From a virus: DNA of 46,435 bases. Below are positions 1-7,845 of the stretch, one piece after another (position 1 is the stretch's first letter; the number at the start of each line of letters is the position of its first letter). Location: the IMG/VR virus record IMGVR_UViG_3300023110_000062, positions 1 to 46,435 of that record; one strand, given 5' to 3'. The notes below the pieces were generated by a model. The model saw only the letters and a program-made list of their open reading frames with translations, had not been told where the DNA came from and searched no databases. Position numbers and translations under genes: made by a program.

Positions 1-151
1 CTCCACATTCCTCGCACAACATACTTACGCAGACATTGTTGCCTGCGGTTGCCTGTCCTTCTGAGACAGGCTTCCATTTACAGACAACAAGGTTTCTGTT
101 CTTACAGAATTGTAATCGCTCTCTTTCATTTAGCAAGTGGTTGAATTTCAT
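1..151 (-). CDS. Small Cys-containing protein, 3' end beyond window
   Basis: Only the first 50 codons are present; the reading frame runs off the left edge. The ATG at 151 follows a very strong ribosome-binding site (AGGAGGAAAA) in the 9-nt spacer after the nrdJ stop, so it is probably co-transcribed with the reductase. The visible peptide begins MKFNHLLNERERLQFCKNRN and has five cysteines, ending in a CEECG pair that looks like half of a zinc ribbon. No family is recognised. Its position suggests a role in nucleotide metabolism or replication, but that is only inference from context. Confidence 0.6.
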   Translation of the reverse strand, partial: MKFNHLLNERERLQFCKNRNLVVCKWKPVSEGQATAGNNVCVSMLCEECG

Positions 152-159
152 TTTTCCTC

Positions 160-2121
160 CTAGAGTTCACAATGATCTGAATCACAGAACTTGGTTCCTG
201 CGCCACCTTCGTCAGTTGAGAAACGCTGAACAGGTGTAATGTTCTTGGACATTTCTTCGTACTGCTCTCTGGTGATAGGCTCGTAAGGTGCCTGAACGTA
301 GCCGGTTTCTTCGTAGCGAAGGAATGAGACAGCCTTGAGTCTGCCTTCGTACATTTCAAGGGCAGTCTTGATGTCTGCTGCTTCTTCCGGCTTGAAGGTG
401 ACGGTAATAGACACAGAGTTATCAGCCCAGAAGTGCTGGTATTGCGCTGCGATCTCCAACTGTTCCCACATTGTGATCTCGCGCTTACCTTTCATGAAAT
501 GTTCTTCGTGAACAGGGAACTCGACACACATGGTATTTGGTGAGTAGTGGTCTGGCTCAATCTTGTAGCCTGCTTCTCTGAGTGCTGGTAGCATGTCGCT
601 GTCGGCAGCAAAGCGAATGCGACGAATGTAGAACTCATCCTCTGGGTAGTGGATTCCGGGTGTAGAGCCGTTGAGAAGAGAAACCGTTCCTGAAGGCTTG
701 ATAGAAGTCATTCTAACAGACTGCGGAATGCAGAGCCAATCAGAGTATTGCTTATCCAACTCACGGACATGTTCATAAGCATCATCGCACCAGTTTAGCA
801 TCTTACGACGACCAAACTTGTTGAAAGCCTGAACAACACCAGACTGAGAAAGACCGATTCGGCGGTTCTTTAACATTTTTGCGTTAGTCTCAGCCCAATG
901 GGTGTTTGCAAGAGTAACAGTCTTGCCGTAAAGGTAGGCAATTTTGAGTGTTGCGAGGTAATCCTCGTAGGTTTCGTGCTTGGCTGGGAAGGTCTCAACA
1001 AGACAGCACAACTCAGCGTCTTCCAACTGCTGCTCAACGCAGGGGTTGAAGCCCATAACGTTCTTATCGTCGTCACGGGGAGGATCGGCAAAGCGACCAC
1101 GGGTTCTTGCGTTGTCCAGCCAAATGTAGCCGGGCTCTCCGTTCTTCTGTGACTGCTCTGCGTGCCAAGTGTAGTCCTGACCAACAATAGCGTGGAAAGA
1201 GTTGTTTGAACCCCAACGATGGTGAGCCAACTTCTCAGAGTCGTTCTTCATCTGTAGGTAATCAAAGTCTTCGTGGTTACCAAGAGCCAACGCAGCAGAA
1301 CGACGAACGTTACCCGCTACCACACAGCGACCGATTAGGTTTTCTGTGTCTACAATGTCTACGGAGGTGATTGGCTGACCGATGCGTGGGGTATAAAGTT
1401 CGATTAGGCTCTCATGTAGTTCCTTGAGAGGTCCGTGACCGCTAGAAGTTCCACCAAATCCGTTGATTGGAGCACCATAGGGACGAATAGCGGAGTAATC
1501 AAAAGTGGGGACTTTAGCGCCAAAGAGGAAGCCATTTAGAAGAATCTTGACTGAATTGACCCAGCCTTCGCGGGAATCGTCAATGACGTAGTTCTCGTTT
1601 GTGAACTCTGGCTGCTGGACTGTTAGTGAGCCTGCACCAAGTGTGTCGAAACCAACACCAATACCCAACATAAGAGCGTCCATCATCCAAGCAAAGAGAT
1701 AACCACCCTTGCTGTTGAGTTCTCGGGTTGAGCGGAAAGCGCAATTGAATAGACCAGCAGCGGTACGTTCGTTTACGAACTTGGTTCCCATCATCCAAAG
1801 ACCACGACCGGGTGGTGTCCACTTTAGATTGAATAGACGATCGTAGGCGTCCTTTGCTGTCTTCTGTGCTTTGTTGTCGTTCCATTCAAGACCGAGACGA
1901 TAGACGTGCTGTTTCTGCATCTCAAACATGCCCTCAATAACGCGACGGCAGGTCTGGTACCATTCTTCAGTTCCGCTTGCGTTCTCGTCAAACTCGTTCA
2001 AACGGCGGGCATAGGTGCGTTTGAATGTTACATAGCCAAGCGGTCCCCAAGGAACTTCCTGTTCCTTGTACTGCTCTATGAATGTGTCTGATAGTTTAAA
2101 TCTACGAATGTGTGTTCTCAT
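160..2121 (-). CDS. nrdJ: Adenosylcobalamin-dependent (class II) ribonucleotide reductase, monomeric NrdJ type
   Basis: Reduces ribonucleotides to deoxyribonucleotides in the cytoplasm, using B12 as radical generator, to supply phage DNA synthesis. At 653 aa it is somewhat shorter than the well-studied Lactobacillus leichmannii monomeric enzyme but looks complete. Visible active-site features are Cys127 (FNCAF), the NPCVE motif with radical Cys361 and Glu363, the redox partner Cys in the ELCCLVETFP segment (372/373), and a C-terminal shuttle pair Cys646/Cys651 (CDSDHC). The RTPR-type C-terminal tail and absence of a neighbouring small subunit favour the monomeric class II form over class I NrdA. 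The ATG overlaps the helicase stop (ATGA) and has AAGGAG upstream, so translation is coupled to the helicase. Confidence 0.93.
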   Translation of the reverse strand: MRTHIRRFKLSDTFIEQYKEQEVPWGPLGYVTFKRTYARRLNEFDENASGTEEWYQTCRRVIEGMFEMQKQHVYRLGLEWNDNKAQKTAKDAYDRLFNLKWTPPGRGLWMMGTKFVNERTAAGLFNCAFRSTRELNSKGGYLFAWMMDALMLGIGVGFDTLGAGSLTVQQPEFTNENYVIDDSREGWVNSVKILLNGFLFGAKVPTFDYSAIRPYGAPINGFGGTSSGHGPLKELHESLIELYTPRIGQPITSVDIVDTENLIGRCVVAGNVRRSAALALGNHEDFDYLQMKNDSEKLAHHRWGSNNSFHAIVGQDYTWHAEQSQKNGEPGYIWLDNARTRGRFADPPRDDDKNVMGFNPCVEQQLEDAELCCLVETFPAKHETYEDYLATLKIAYLYGKTVTLANTHWAETNAKMLKNRRIGLSQSGVVQAFNKFGRRKMLNWCDDAYEHVRELDKQYSDWLCIPQSVRMTSIKPSGTVSLLNGSTPGIHYPEDEFYIRRIRFAADSDMLPALREAGYKIEPDHYSPNTMCVEFPVHEEHFMKGKREITMWEQLEIAAQYQHFWADNSVSITVTFKPEEAADIKTALEMYEGRLKAVSFLRYEETGYVQAPYEPITREQYEEMSKNITPVQRFSTDEGGAGTKFCDSDHCEL

Positions 2122-3515
2122 TTACTGTTACTCCTTATTTTTCTGAACTTGTCGTATTTGTTCTTTAGAATCTCTTTTTGCTCCTTGGCGCTAGTAACAA
2201 CGGGGCTACTGGCTATTTGTGGTCCTGCGCCAGAAGGAACAACTGGCTTGGGCAACATCTTGATGCACACATTTGAAGTGTCCATGAAGAGATCGTAGAC
2301 AAGACCGTCAGGTCCGTTACGATTTTTGGCGATAAACATCTTCGCCTTATTATTCTGCTTGTCCTCGATCGTTCGTGAAAGAGTGCAGATGAAGTCAGCA
2401 ACGAAGCACTTGTTGAATGCCTCGGAGATCTGCTCCATAGTCACAACCTCTGCGTTGAGTCCAGAGCGGTTGGTCTGAGAAGCAGTCCAAATGGGGCAGT
2501 TGAACTCGTTGGAAAGTCCTCGTAATTCCTCGTAGATTGACTCCAGTTCCGTCCGTTTTTCTTTTCGGACTACGACAGGACGTAGCAAATCTGCGTAGTC
2601 TACGATAATCATACCGGGCTCTATGCCCCTCTTTACTAGACGGGCAAGGTGTGCCTTGATGGTGTTCGTTGAGGCTGACTTGGTTGGGTATTCCTTGACG
2701 ATTAGTGTTCCGTCAAGATCCTTGATCTCTTCAAAGATCTCGTCCTTGAAGTTGGCTAGATCAGATAGAGGATACTTTGTGATGCAGGAGTCGTAGCGAC
2801 AAGCAACAACTGTGTCCTGCAACTCAAGGGTGTAGTGGACTACTGTCTTTCCTTCCTTGATTGCCTGAGAACCCAAATGAACCAAAGCCATTGACTTCCC
2901 AGCGCCAGTAGGAGCAATAACCACCCCCAATTCGTTCCTACCCAATCCGCCACTTGTAATTCTATCAATTTCGTTCCATCCTGTTGTTACTGGTAAACGG
3001 AACTTTGGCTTGTAGCGCTCTTCAAAGTCCGCAATAAAGTCGTGACCAAAGTTGTTCTCTGAACCCAACTTGAGCGCATCGTTGATTACCTTTGAGATCT
3101 CATCAAAAGAGCAGGTCTGTAGAAGTCCAACAGACTTCATCATTGCTTCCTTGAGTTTCTGCTTTCGGCAGAAGTCAAGTGAAGTCTCTTTAATGTAATC
3201 TACATCGTCGGAGATCTCGTTAGTGTGGATTCTCGCATAATAATCACGAACCTGCTGCTGTGTTACTTCTGATTCGCGGTCAAGTTCTGTTCGTAGCACC
3301 GAAATCATCGCATTTGTGGATGGATGCTTTCCGTACTTTGTCCTGTATTCTACGATCTTCGCAACAAACGTGCGAAGGTACTCAAGCTCTAGAAACTCAA
3401 CGTCTAGAACCTCAGTGATCTGATCTGCGAAGGGTCGATCCTCAAAAATGAGTTGAACGAGCCCCTCTTGGAAGGACTTTCCGTACCTTCCAAAGTCGGC
3501 TTTCTGTGCAAGCAT
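2118..3515 (-). CDS. 41: Replicative DNA helicase, DnaB/T4 gp41 family
   Basis: Hexameric 5'-3' helicase that opens the phage replication fork. The 465-aa product has a helical N-terminal domain (about 1-150) and a RecA-fold ATPase domain: Walker A APTGAGKS at 201-208, the catalytic-Glu strand YTLELQ at 228-233, Walker B MIIVDYADLL with Asp306, then a WTASQTNRS sensor segment. Length matches T4 gp41. ATG 3515 has a TAGGAGCATT ribosome-binding site. A sigma70-type promoter (-35 at 3563-3568, -10 at 3541-3546) lies directly upstream, consistent with early expression, and nrdJ overlaps its stop by 4 nt. A separate primase and helicase loader were not seen in this window. Confidence 0.9.
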   Translation of the reverse strand: MLAQKADFGRYGKSFQEGLVQLIFEDRPFADQITEVLDVEFLELEYLRTFVAKIVEYRTKYGKHPSTNAMISVLRTELDRESEVTQQQVRDYYARIHTNEISDDVDYIKETSLDFCRKQKLKEAMMKSVGLLQTCSFDEISKVINDALKLGSENNFGHDFIADFEERYKPKFRLPVTTGWNEIDRITSGGLGRNELGVVIAPTGAGKSMALVHLGSQAIKEGKTVVHYTLELQDTVVACRYDSCITKYPLSDLANFKDEIFEEIKDLDGTLIVKEYPTKSASTNTIKAHLARLVKRGIEPGMIIVDYADLLRPVVVRKEKRTELESIYEELRGLSNEFNCPIWTASQTNRSGLNAEVVTMEQISEAFNKCFVADFICTLSRTIEDKQNNKAKMFIAKNRNGPDGLVYDLFMDTSNVCIKMLPKPVVPSGAGPQIASSPVVTSAKEQKEILKNKYDKFRKIRSNSK

Positions 3516-3540
3516 AATGCTCCTAGGTCTCGCACTACTA

Positions 3541-3568
3541 AATATAACGCACGCAGATAAAAAGTCAA
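3541..3568 (-). promoter_or_regulatory. Sigma70-type promoter for helicase-nrdJ unit
   Basis: On the minus strand TTGACT (3563-3568), a 16-bp spacer and TATATT (3541-3546) lie just upstream of the helicase start at 3515. One mismatch to consensus in each hexamer. It lies within the 100-nt gap after the mosaic-protein gene, so the helicase-nrdJ pair can be transcribed independently. Confidence 0.6.
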
Positions 3569-3615
3569 GGCGAGTTAGACTTTATTTTTGCTCTTGACGA
3601 TGCCTAACTCTGATT

Positions 3616-4401
3616 CTACCAGTTCTTGCAGGACCAGTAGCGTGCTTTCAACTTGGAGCCGGGATTGTCACAGTTGTGGCGGGCGCGAAAATTCTTTCTA
3701 CGACCCTTTTGCTTGCGCTTGATCTTTAGACCGGCATCACCATAACGGATTATCTTCTCTGTTCCGCCATCACAAGCCTTGACAACAAATTTCTTTTTGC
3801 CGTGACCTGCTTCGCCTTTACGGATGCGGCGAGGAGAGTTACATTTCATCTTATCTTTTTCAGACTTCTTCTTTTTCTTTTCTGCGAGGACAGCTTGGTA
3901 TTCTTCTCTGATAATCTGCTCAAGATAAGCCTCGTTTTTTGGCATAAGTTTGTAGCAAGGAGTATTGTCACCCCAGAAACTAGTCATATGTGAACCCATA
4001 GGTCTGCCGGTATAATCTAGATTTGTTTTTGCATTACCAACATATTCGCCTGTTTTTGCGTGACACCAAAGATTTTTATTCATACAACCTTCCCAATCAC
4101 TAGGGCATTTAGGATGTTTTCGTGGTTCTACGGGCTTACTATGTGAAGCAGGATGAATATGCCCAGAACGACCTCCGCTGCCAACGCGAGCGCCGGGATA
4201 ATTATCAAAACTTTCTTCTAACTCTTCATCATCAGAACGATCAATGATATCGTCAATAGCATCAGATTGATCGCCATGCATCTTGACAGATTTCTTCAAC
4301 TGCTTGGAAATCTTCTTTAGTTTTTCTTCGTCAGCTTTGGTGTGTGATTCTTCAACTACCTCTTCGACAAGTCTTAGTAGTTCTGTTCTGGTAAGTTTCA
4401 T
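3616..4401 (-). CDS. Possible internally initiated 261-aa C-terminal product
   Basis: Within the mosaic gene, ATG 4401 is preceded by GAGGGAAATACT, a plausible ribosome-binding site, and the peptide begins MKLTRTELLRLVEEVVEE. That type of short amphipathic acidic start is shared with several head-block proteins here. The product would be nearly the same length as the 260-aa neighbour and, like it, acidic at the start and Cys/Lys-rich at the end. This may mean that two ancestral genes fused while the internal start survived. Not proven from sequence alone. Confidence 0.35.
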   Translation of the reverse strand: MKLTRTELLRLVEEVVEESHTKADEEKLKKISKQLKKSVKMHGDQSDAIDDIIDRSDDEELEESFDNYPGARVGSGGRSGHIHPASHSKPVEPRKHPKCPSDWEGCMNKNLWCHAKTGEYVGNAKTNLDYTGRPMGSHMTSFWGDNTPCYKLMPKNEAYLEQIIREEYQAVLAEKKKKKSEKDKMKCNSPRRIRKGEAGHGKKKFVVKACDGGTEKIIRYGDAGLKIKRKQKGRRKNFRARHNCDNPGSKLKARYWSCKNW

Positions 4402-6024
4402 AGTATTTCCCTCGCTATAAGTAGTTCTTGAATCAAACAGAGACTCATTCATTCCCTGCTCTTTCATATGTGCAAGATAAGTTGGGTGCCTTTTGGCTTT
4501 GCTATGAACATAAAAATCTTTATCGTTGGCGAGCCTTAGTAGAGCCTCTATCGGTGTACGGGGGTTTTTAGCAACCTGTTCTTTAACGGATGATTCTTCA
4601 TCATTTGCAAGTTTAGACAACAATTCGGGCGGCGTGGACTCATTGGTTGCAACTCCGAGTCTATTGTATTTATCGTCGCTATCTGCAAGTTTGAACAATA
4701 TTTCTCGTGGTAAGTTGGGATTACCTACAAGATCATTTATGACGTAAGTCTCTGTATCGTCAGCAAGCTTTACCAAGACATCTACCGGTGTGTTGAGATT
4801 TGCGGCAACCGAACCTCTAACAACCATATGCTTATCTTCTGAAAGTTTCCTTAGTATTTCAGGTGGCGTGTGATCTCTATCGGCAACACTTTGTCTAACA
4901 TAAGAATCTTTATCATTAGCTAGTTTTACTAGCAACTCAGGTGGTATATTTTCATTTCCAGCGACCCCGGATCTGACGCGAGCCTTCTCATCATCGGCAA
5001 GTTTTATTATGGTCTTCATCGGCGTTGAGGAGTTACCAGCAACCCACACTCTAATGTAAGTTTCTTCATCGCTAGCAAGTTTCTGCAACACCTCTGGTGG
5101 AGTAGAGGAATTTTTGGCGACTAGGGCTCTGATTTTGTGATTCTCGTCACTAGCAATCTTTCTTGCAACTTCTGGACTTAGCTCGTATTCGGCAACATTT
5201 GCAATAAAGTCAAGCTTCTCGCCTTCTCCCATATTTGCTATCGCTTTATCAAAAGCATCAGGATCTTTAGCAATCTTCTCTATTTGCTTCTTTGCTGGGT
5301 GTCTACCTGCAATAGAGTCTGCGTGTGCCTCCATAGCCCTAAGCGCAGGTAATGCTTGATCTCCCAAGATCTCTTTGTATTTTTCATAGTCTATTCCATT
5401 ATTGGCTGCGTCTACAGTTACTCCTCCGTAGTCTCCTCTGAAAACGGGCTCTCCTCCAGCGAAGCCAACTGAAAGTTTTGAAGTTGGATCTTGTCTTGGA
5501 TCTGCACCTTTTTTGATAACATAGTAGAGGACAATGTTGTTTCTTTTTCTAGCAACATAAGACAAGAAAAGGTTTTGTGATTGTGTTGCAGCGGTACACC
5601 AAGTGGTGCCCTTACCAAGCTGACACGAACTTTCGCGTGTGTGAGGCATAGCCACAACCCAGTCACCAAACTCACCAATATAAGTTGTTTCTTCGTCTTT
5701 CAAACGGCGGCGCTCTTCGCCCTTAGAGCCACCAAGGTCTTCTAAAGCCTGACGAAGAACGGCGGGTGTCTTGTAGGCATAAATGTCTGGTGACATCTTC
5801 TTTGCCTTCAGGCGCTGCTTTGCGGCGTCAAAAGATTGTACGACGCCAATAATGTCCTCGACTGGCTCATCACCTCTACGCTTCTGAATCCACTGAAGGT
5901 ATTGTGGGTTCTTGATTCCAGCATCATAAGCGGGCTGTAGTTCTGGGAATTTTGCAACAAGGTCTTCTGCCTTGCCCTCAAGAAAGAGCCTTAGTTCTTC
6001 CTTTATTGTGTGTTGGATGTTCAT
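3616..6024 (-). CDS. Mosaic protein: WCTAA domain, nine LRV-like repeats, basic Cys-rich C-terminus
   Basis: Function unknown. Using ATG 6024, which shares one base with the previous stop (TAATG), the product is 802 aa; the longer frame to 6105 lies inside the upstream gene and is rejected. In order: a helical N-terminus (1-120); a domain with GKGTTWCTAA and NLFLSY (about 122-170) of a type recurrent in phage proteins; nine tandem 26-residue repeats (283-516) of pattern PPExLxKLAxDExxxVRxxVAxNxxT, resembling leucine-rich-variant/HEAT-like repeats; an acidic linker; then a Cys/Lys-rich region ending RYWSCKNW, similar to small domains of unknown function in phages and giant viruses. An internal Met at residue 542 with its own ribosome-binding site may yield a separate 261-aa protein. 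The repeats suggest protein binding. Confidence 0.75.
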   Translation of the reverse strand: MNIQHTIKEELRLFLEGKAEDLVAKFPELQPAYDAGIKNPQYLQWIQKRRGDEPVEDIIGVVQSFDAAKQRLKAKKMSPDIYAYKTPAVLRQALEDLGGSKGEERRRLKDEETTYIGEFGDWVVAMPHTRESSCQLGKGTTWCTAATQSQNLFLSYVARKRNNIVLYYVIKKGADPRQDPTSKLSVGFAGGEPVFRGDYGGVTVDAANNGIDYEKYKEILGDQALPALRAMEAHADSIAGRHPAKKQIEKIAKDPDAFDKAIANMGEGEKLDFIANVAEYELSPEVARKIASDENHKIRALVAKNSSTPPEVLQKLASDEETYIRVWVAGNSSTPMKTIIKLADDEKARVRSGVAGNENIPPELLVKLANDKDSYVRQSVADRDHTPPEILRKLSEDKHMVVRGSVAANLNTPVDVLVKLADDTETYVINDLVGNPNLPREILFKLADSDDKYNRLGVATNESTPPELLSKLANDEESSVKEQVAKNPRTPIEALLRLANDKDFYVHSKAKRHPTYLAHMKEQGMNESLFDSRTTYSEGNTMKLTRTELLRLVEEVVEESHTKADEEKLKKISKQLKKSVKMHGDQSDAIDDIIDRSDDEELEESFDNYPGARVGSGGRSGHIHPASHSKPVEPRKHPKCPSDWEGCMNKNLWCHAKTGEYVGNAKTNLDYTGRPMGSHMTSFWGDNTPCYKLMPKNEAYLEQIIREEYQAVLAEKKKKKSEKDKMKCNSPRRIRKGEAGHGKKKFVVKACDGGTEKIIRYGDAGLKIKRKQKGRRKNFRARHNCDNPGSKLKARYWSCKNW
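4477..5178 (-). repeat. Nine tandem 78-bp coding repeats (26-aa LRV-like units)
   Basis: Nine consecutive 26-residue units occupy residues 283-516 of the mosaic protein. Conserved positions are the initial Pro, Leu/Ile at 4-5, KLA at 7-9, an acidic pair at 11-12, Val-Arg near 16-17 and V-A-x-N near 20-23. The DNA copies are diverged, so this is an old repeat domain and not a recent tandem expansion. Confidence 0.85.
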
Positions 6025-6806
6025 TATTTCTTTCCTGCTTTTGACTTCTTGCCCCAAGACTTGCCGCGACCTCGCTCTTTGCAGGCTGAAGGTGTTGGGC
6101 GACAAGAAGGATACTTAGAGCGCTTTTCTTTTCCAGATCGACCGCAAGGCTTGCACTTTCCTTTACGACAAGTGTTGCAATCAACCCAGCCGCCTTTCTT
6201 ACCGGGAGCGCCCTTGCGCTTGAACCAGTCTCTTAGATTGGACTCTTTGCTTGATTCGCTACCTGCTTTCTTTTTTTTTGCTTCCTCGATCGTTCCGAGT
6301 TTAGAGTAGTAGGCTGGATCTTCGTAGACATGATCTATAGCAATCTCGTGTGCTATCTCTTCGTCTGTTGTGTGTTCTAGTTCTACCTCAATTCCTCTAT
6401 CAATCTCGGCTTCGATCTGTTCTAGTGAAACGCCGTGTCTATCGGCAAGTTGCTGGTGGATTGACTCCATAGAGCCTTCCATTCCAGAAGTAAGACCGCC
6501 GGGAATGCGCTCTTTGAACTCTCTTAGAACAGCAGCGTGCTCTTCTGCGATAATTTGTAGTAAATGGTCGTCTAGTTCTAGACCTTCGTTCTTCTTAGAC
6601 TTATTGCCCCAGTTTTTAGCACCAACTTTGCGGCACTTGACGAGAGCACCAGAGGCATAAGCACTAGGCCACACGTCATAGCGAGCGCGAACCTTGTGGT
6701 AGCAAGCGTCACGCTTTGCTTTCTTCTTCTTTTTCTTCTTTTTTCTTTTCTCATCTAACGCAATCTCTTCAAGAGCGTCTTCGTCTATTTCATAAAGGTC
6801 TTCCAT
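6024..6806 (-). CDS. Cys/Lys-rich protein of unknown function, 260 aa
   Basis: The N-terminus is acidic (EDLYEIDEDALEEIALDE) and is followed at once by a nine-lysine-rich tract and a CYHKVRARY...WPSAYASGALVKCRKVGAKNWG segment, a motif recurrent in environmental phage proteins. The middle is acidic and helical. The C-terminus has a GGWVDCNTCRKGKCKPCGR zinc-ribbon-like cluster and a lysine/arginine tail, resembling a small viral domain of unknown function (a DUF5872-like family, recalled and not verified). The ATG at 6806 lies 17 nt after a late-type ACTATTTA element although the gene sits among replication genes; the next gene starts on its stop codon. A packaged nucleic-acid-binding protein is a reasonable guess only. 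Confidence 0.7.
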   Translation of the reverse strand: MEDLYEIDEDALEEIALDEKRKKKKKKKKAKRDACYHKVRARYDVWPSAYASGALVKCRKVGAKNWGNKSKKNEGLELDDHLLQIIAEEHAAVLREFKERIPGGLTSGMEGSMESIHQQLADRHGVSLEQIEAEIDRGIEVELEHTTDEEIAHEIAIDHVYEDPAYYSKLGTIEEAKKKKAGSESSKESNLRDWFKRKGAPGKKGGWVDCNTCRKGKCKPCGRSGKEKRSKYPSCRPTPSACKERGRGKSWGKKSKAGKK

Positions 6807-6823
6807 TTACCACACCTCGGTAG

Positions 6824-6831
6824 TAAATAGT
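6824..6831 (-). promoter_or_regulatory. Late-type ACTATTTA element before the 260-aa gene
   Basis: Coding-strand ACTATTTA (followed by CTAC) lies in the 26-nt gap before the 260-aa gene, 17 nt from its start. It is the same element found before many virion genes, and the only convincing intergenic copy within the replication block. Confidence 0.5.
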
Positions 6832-6832
6832 G

Positions 6833-7798
6833 CTACTTATCGTTACACTCCCTAGAAATTCGGTTTAGAAATGTCTTCAATTCTTCCCAGTTTAGTTCTC
6901 CAAAGCCGTCTTCCATCATTAGTTTCAGCAGTTCGGTCTTGTTGAAGTCACACTCAAAGTTCTCAAGGGCGTGATCGATAATCTGTGTGCCCTGAACGGA
7001 GATAAGCGGAGAGTACAACTGCATCATTTTGTAGTTGTGCTCAATAACTTTTTTTGACTCTCGGATGTTCTTATAGACTTTGAGTTTTGAGTCTGTGTTC
7101 TCGCAGTAATCGAGCAGTTCGTCAATCGTCACGCTTCGCTCTTCGCTCATAAAAGGCAACTTACCTGCAATCGTCTTGAAACCCACACGGCTGACGCCCG
7201 GAAGGTTATCGCTTGCGTCGCCAACCATAGCGCGAGCAAGAGCCATGTTTGTGGGGTGAATGCCGAGAGACTCAATAACGGTCTTCTTGGTCTCAATCTT
7301 ATCTGTGGTTGGGCGATAGACTACTGTCTCTTCGTTGCACAATTGAAGAAAGTCCTTGTCGTTGGAGACGATTACCTTCTGCCAACCCTTGTAATGCGGA
7401 GAGCCACACACATAAGAGATAATGTCGTCTGCTTCCACTCTTTCAAGAACAAGTTGAATGATCGGCATTTGATTGAAATACTCAATCGTTCGCATCTGCT
7501 GCCACAACTTGTTCTGTAGTTCTTCGTTCTCAGTTAGATTGTGAACGGCGCGATTGAGACGCAGAGGCTTTCGCCCTTCCTTATAGCCAGAGTCAAGAGA
7601 CTTGCGCTTTTGAGAACCATTTGGTCCGTCCCAGCAGATCACAATCTCATTTGGTTTGGTCATTCGGACCAACTTCTGTAGGATCTTCATAGATCCCTTG
7701 ATTCCGCCAATCGGCTGTCCGTGATTAGACAGACTCGGATCAACGATAAACGCCCTCAAGAACATGTTGAGGGCGTCAATAACTAGCACACGCTTCAT
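6833..7798 (-). CDS. 5'-3' exonuclease / RNase H, FEN family
   Basis: Removes RNA primers and 5' flaps during lagging-strand synthesis; equivalent to T4 RNase H or the separate 5' nuclease domain of Pol I. The 321-aa protein keeps the family's metal-binding acidic residues: Asp8 (VIDALN), Asp57 (CWDGPNG), Glu122-Asp124-Asp125 (VEADD), Asp147 and Asp149 (SNDKDF), and Asp194/Asp197 (GDASDNLPGV), followed by the helix-hairpin-helix region. Because the polymerase in this phage lacks a 5' nuclease domain, this protein should work with it. ATG 7798 has a GGAGG ribosome-binding site that sits in the 3' arm of a hairpin, and the gene has its own promoter. Confidence 0.88.
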   Translation of the reverse strand: MKRVLVIDALNMFLRAFIVDPSLSNHGQPIGGIKGSMKILQKLVRMTKPNEIVICWDGPNGSQKRKSLDSGYKEGRKPLRLNRAVHNLTENEELQNKLWQQMRTIEYFNQMPIIQLVLERVEADDIISYVCGSPHYKGWQKVIVSNDKDFLQLCNEETVVYRPTTDKIETKKTVIESLGIHPTNMALARAMVGDASDNLPGVSRVGFKTIAGKLPFMSEERSVTIDELLDYCENTDSKLKVYKNIRESKKVIEHNYKMMQLYSPLISVQGTQIIDHALENFECDFNKTELLKLMMEDGFGELNWEELKTFLNRISRECNDK

Positions 7799-7804
7799 AG
7801 TTTA

Positions 7805-7834
7805 CCTCCACCCCATAATCTAACAGGGTGGAGG
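7805..7834 (-). promoter_or_regulatory. Hairpin that sequesters the nuclease ribosome-binding site
   Basis: On the minus strand CCTCCACCC (7826-7834), a 12-nt loop and GGGTGGAGG (7805-7813) form a perfect 9-bp stem. The GGAGG ribosome-binding site of the nuclease gene lies in the 3' arm. No U-tract follows, so it is not a terminator. The promoter -10 element lies in the loop, so mRNA started there would lack the 5' arm. Confidence 0.65.
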
Positions 7835-7845
7835 CTCGCTGTCAA
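7817..7845 (-). promoter_or_regulatory. Sigma70-type promoter for the nuclease gene
   Basis: TTGACA (7840-7845), 17-bp spacer, TAGATT (7817-7822) on the minus strand. The -35 hexamer contains the TGA stop codon of the recA-like gene. Predicted start is near 7810, inside the 3' arm of the overlapping hairpin. Confidence 0.7.

Noticed and set aside
3569-3615. Inverted repeat GAGTTAG/CTAACTC after the mosaic gene as a terminator
   Set aside because: The loop is about 25 nt and the stem only 7 bp with low stability; not convincing.
4477-5178. Regular spaced repeats as a CRISPR-like array
   Set aside because: The 78-bp units are continuous coding repeats without spacers and translate to a repeat protein domain.
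6025-6105. Upstream start of the mosaic gene at 6105
   Set aside because: It lies within the 260-aa gene; ATG 6024 on the stop codon follows the coupling pattern of the genome.
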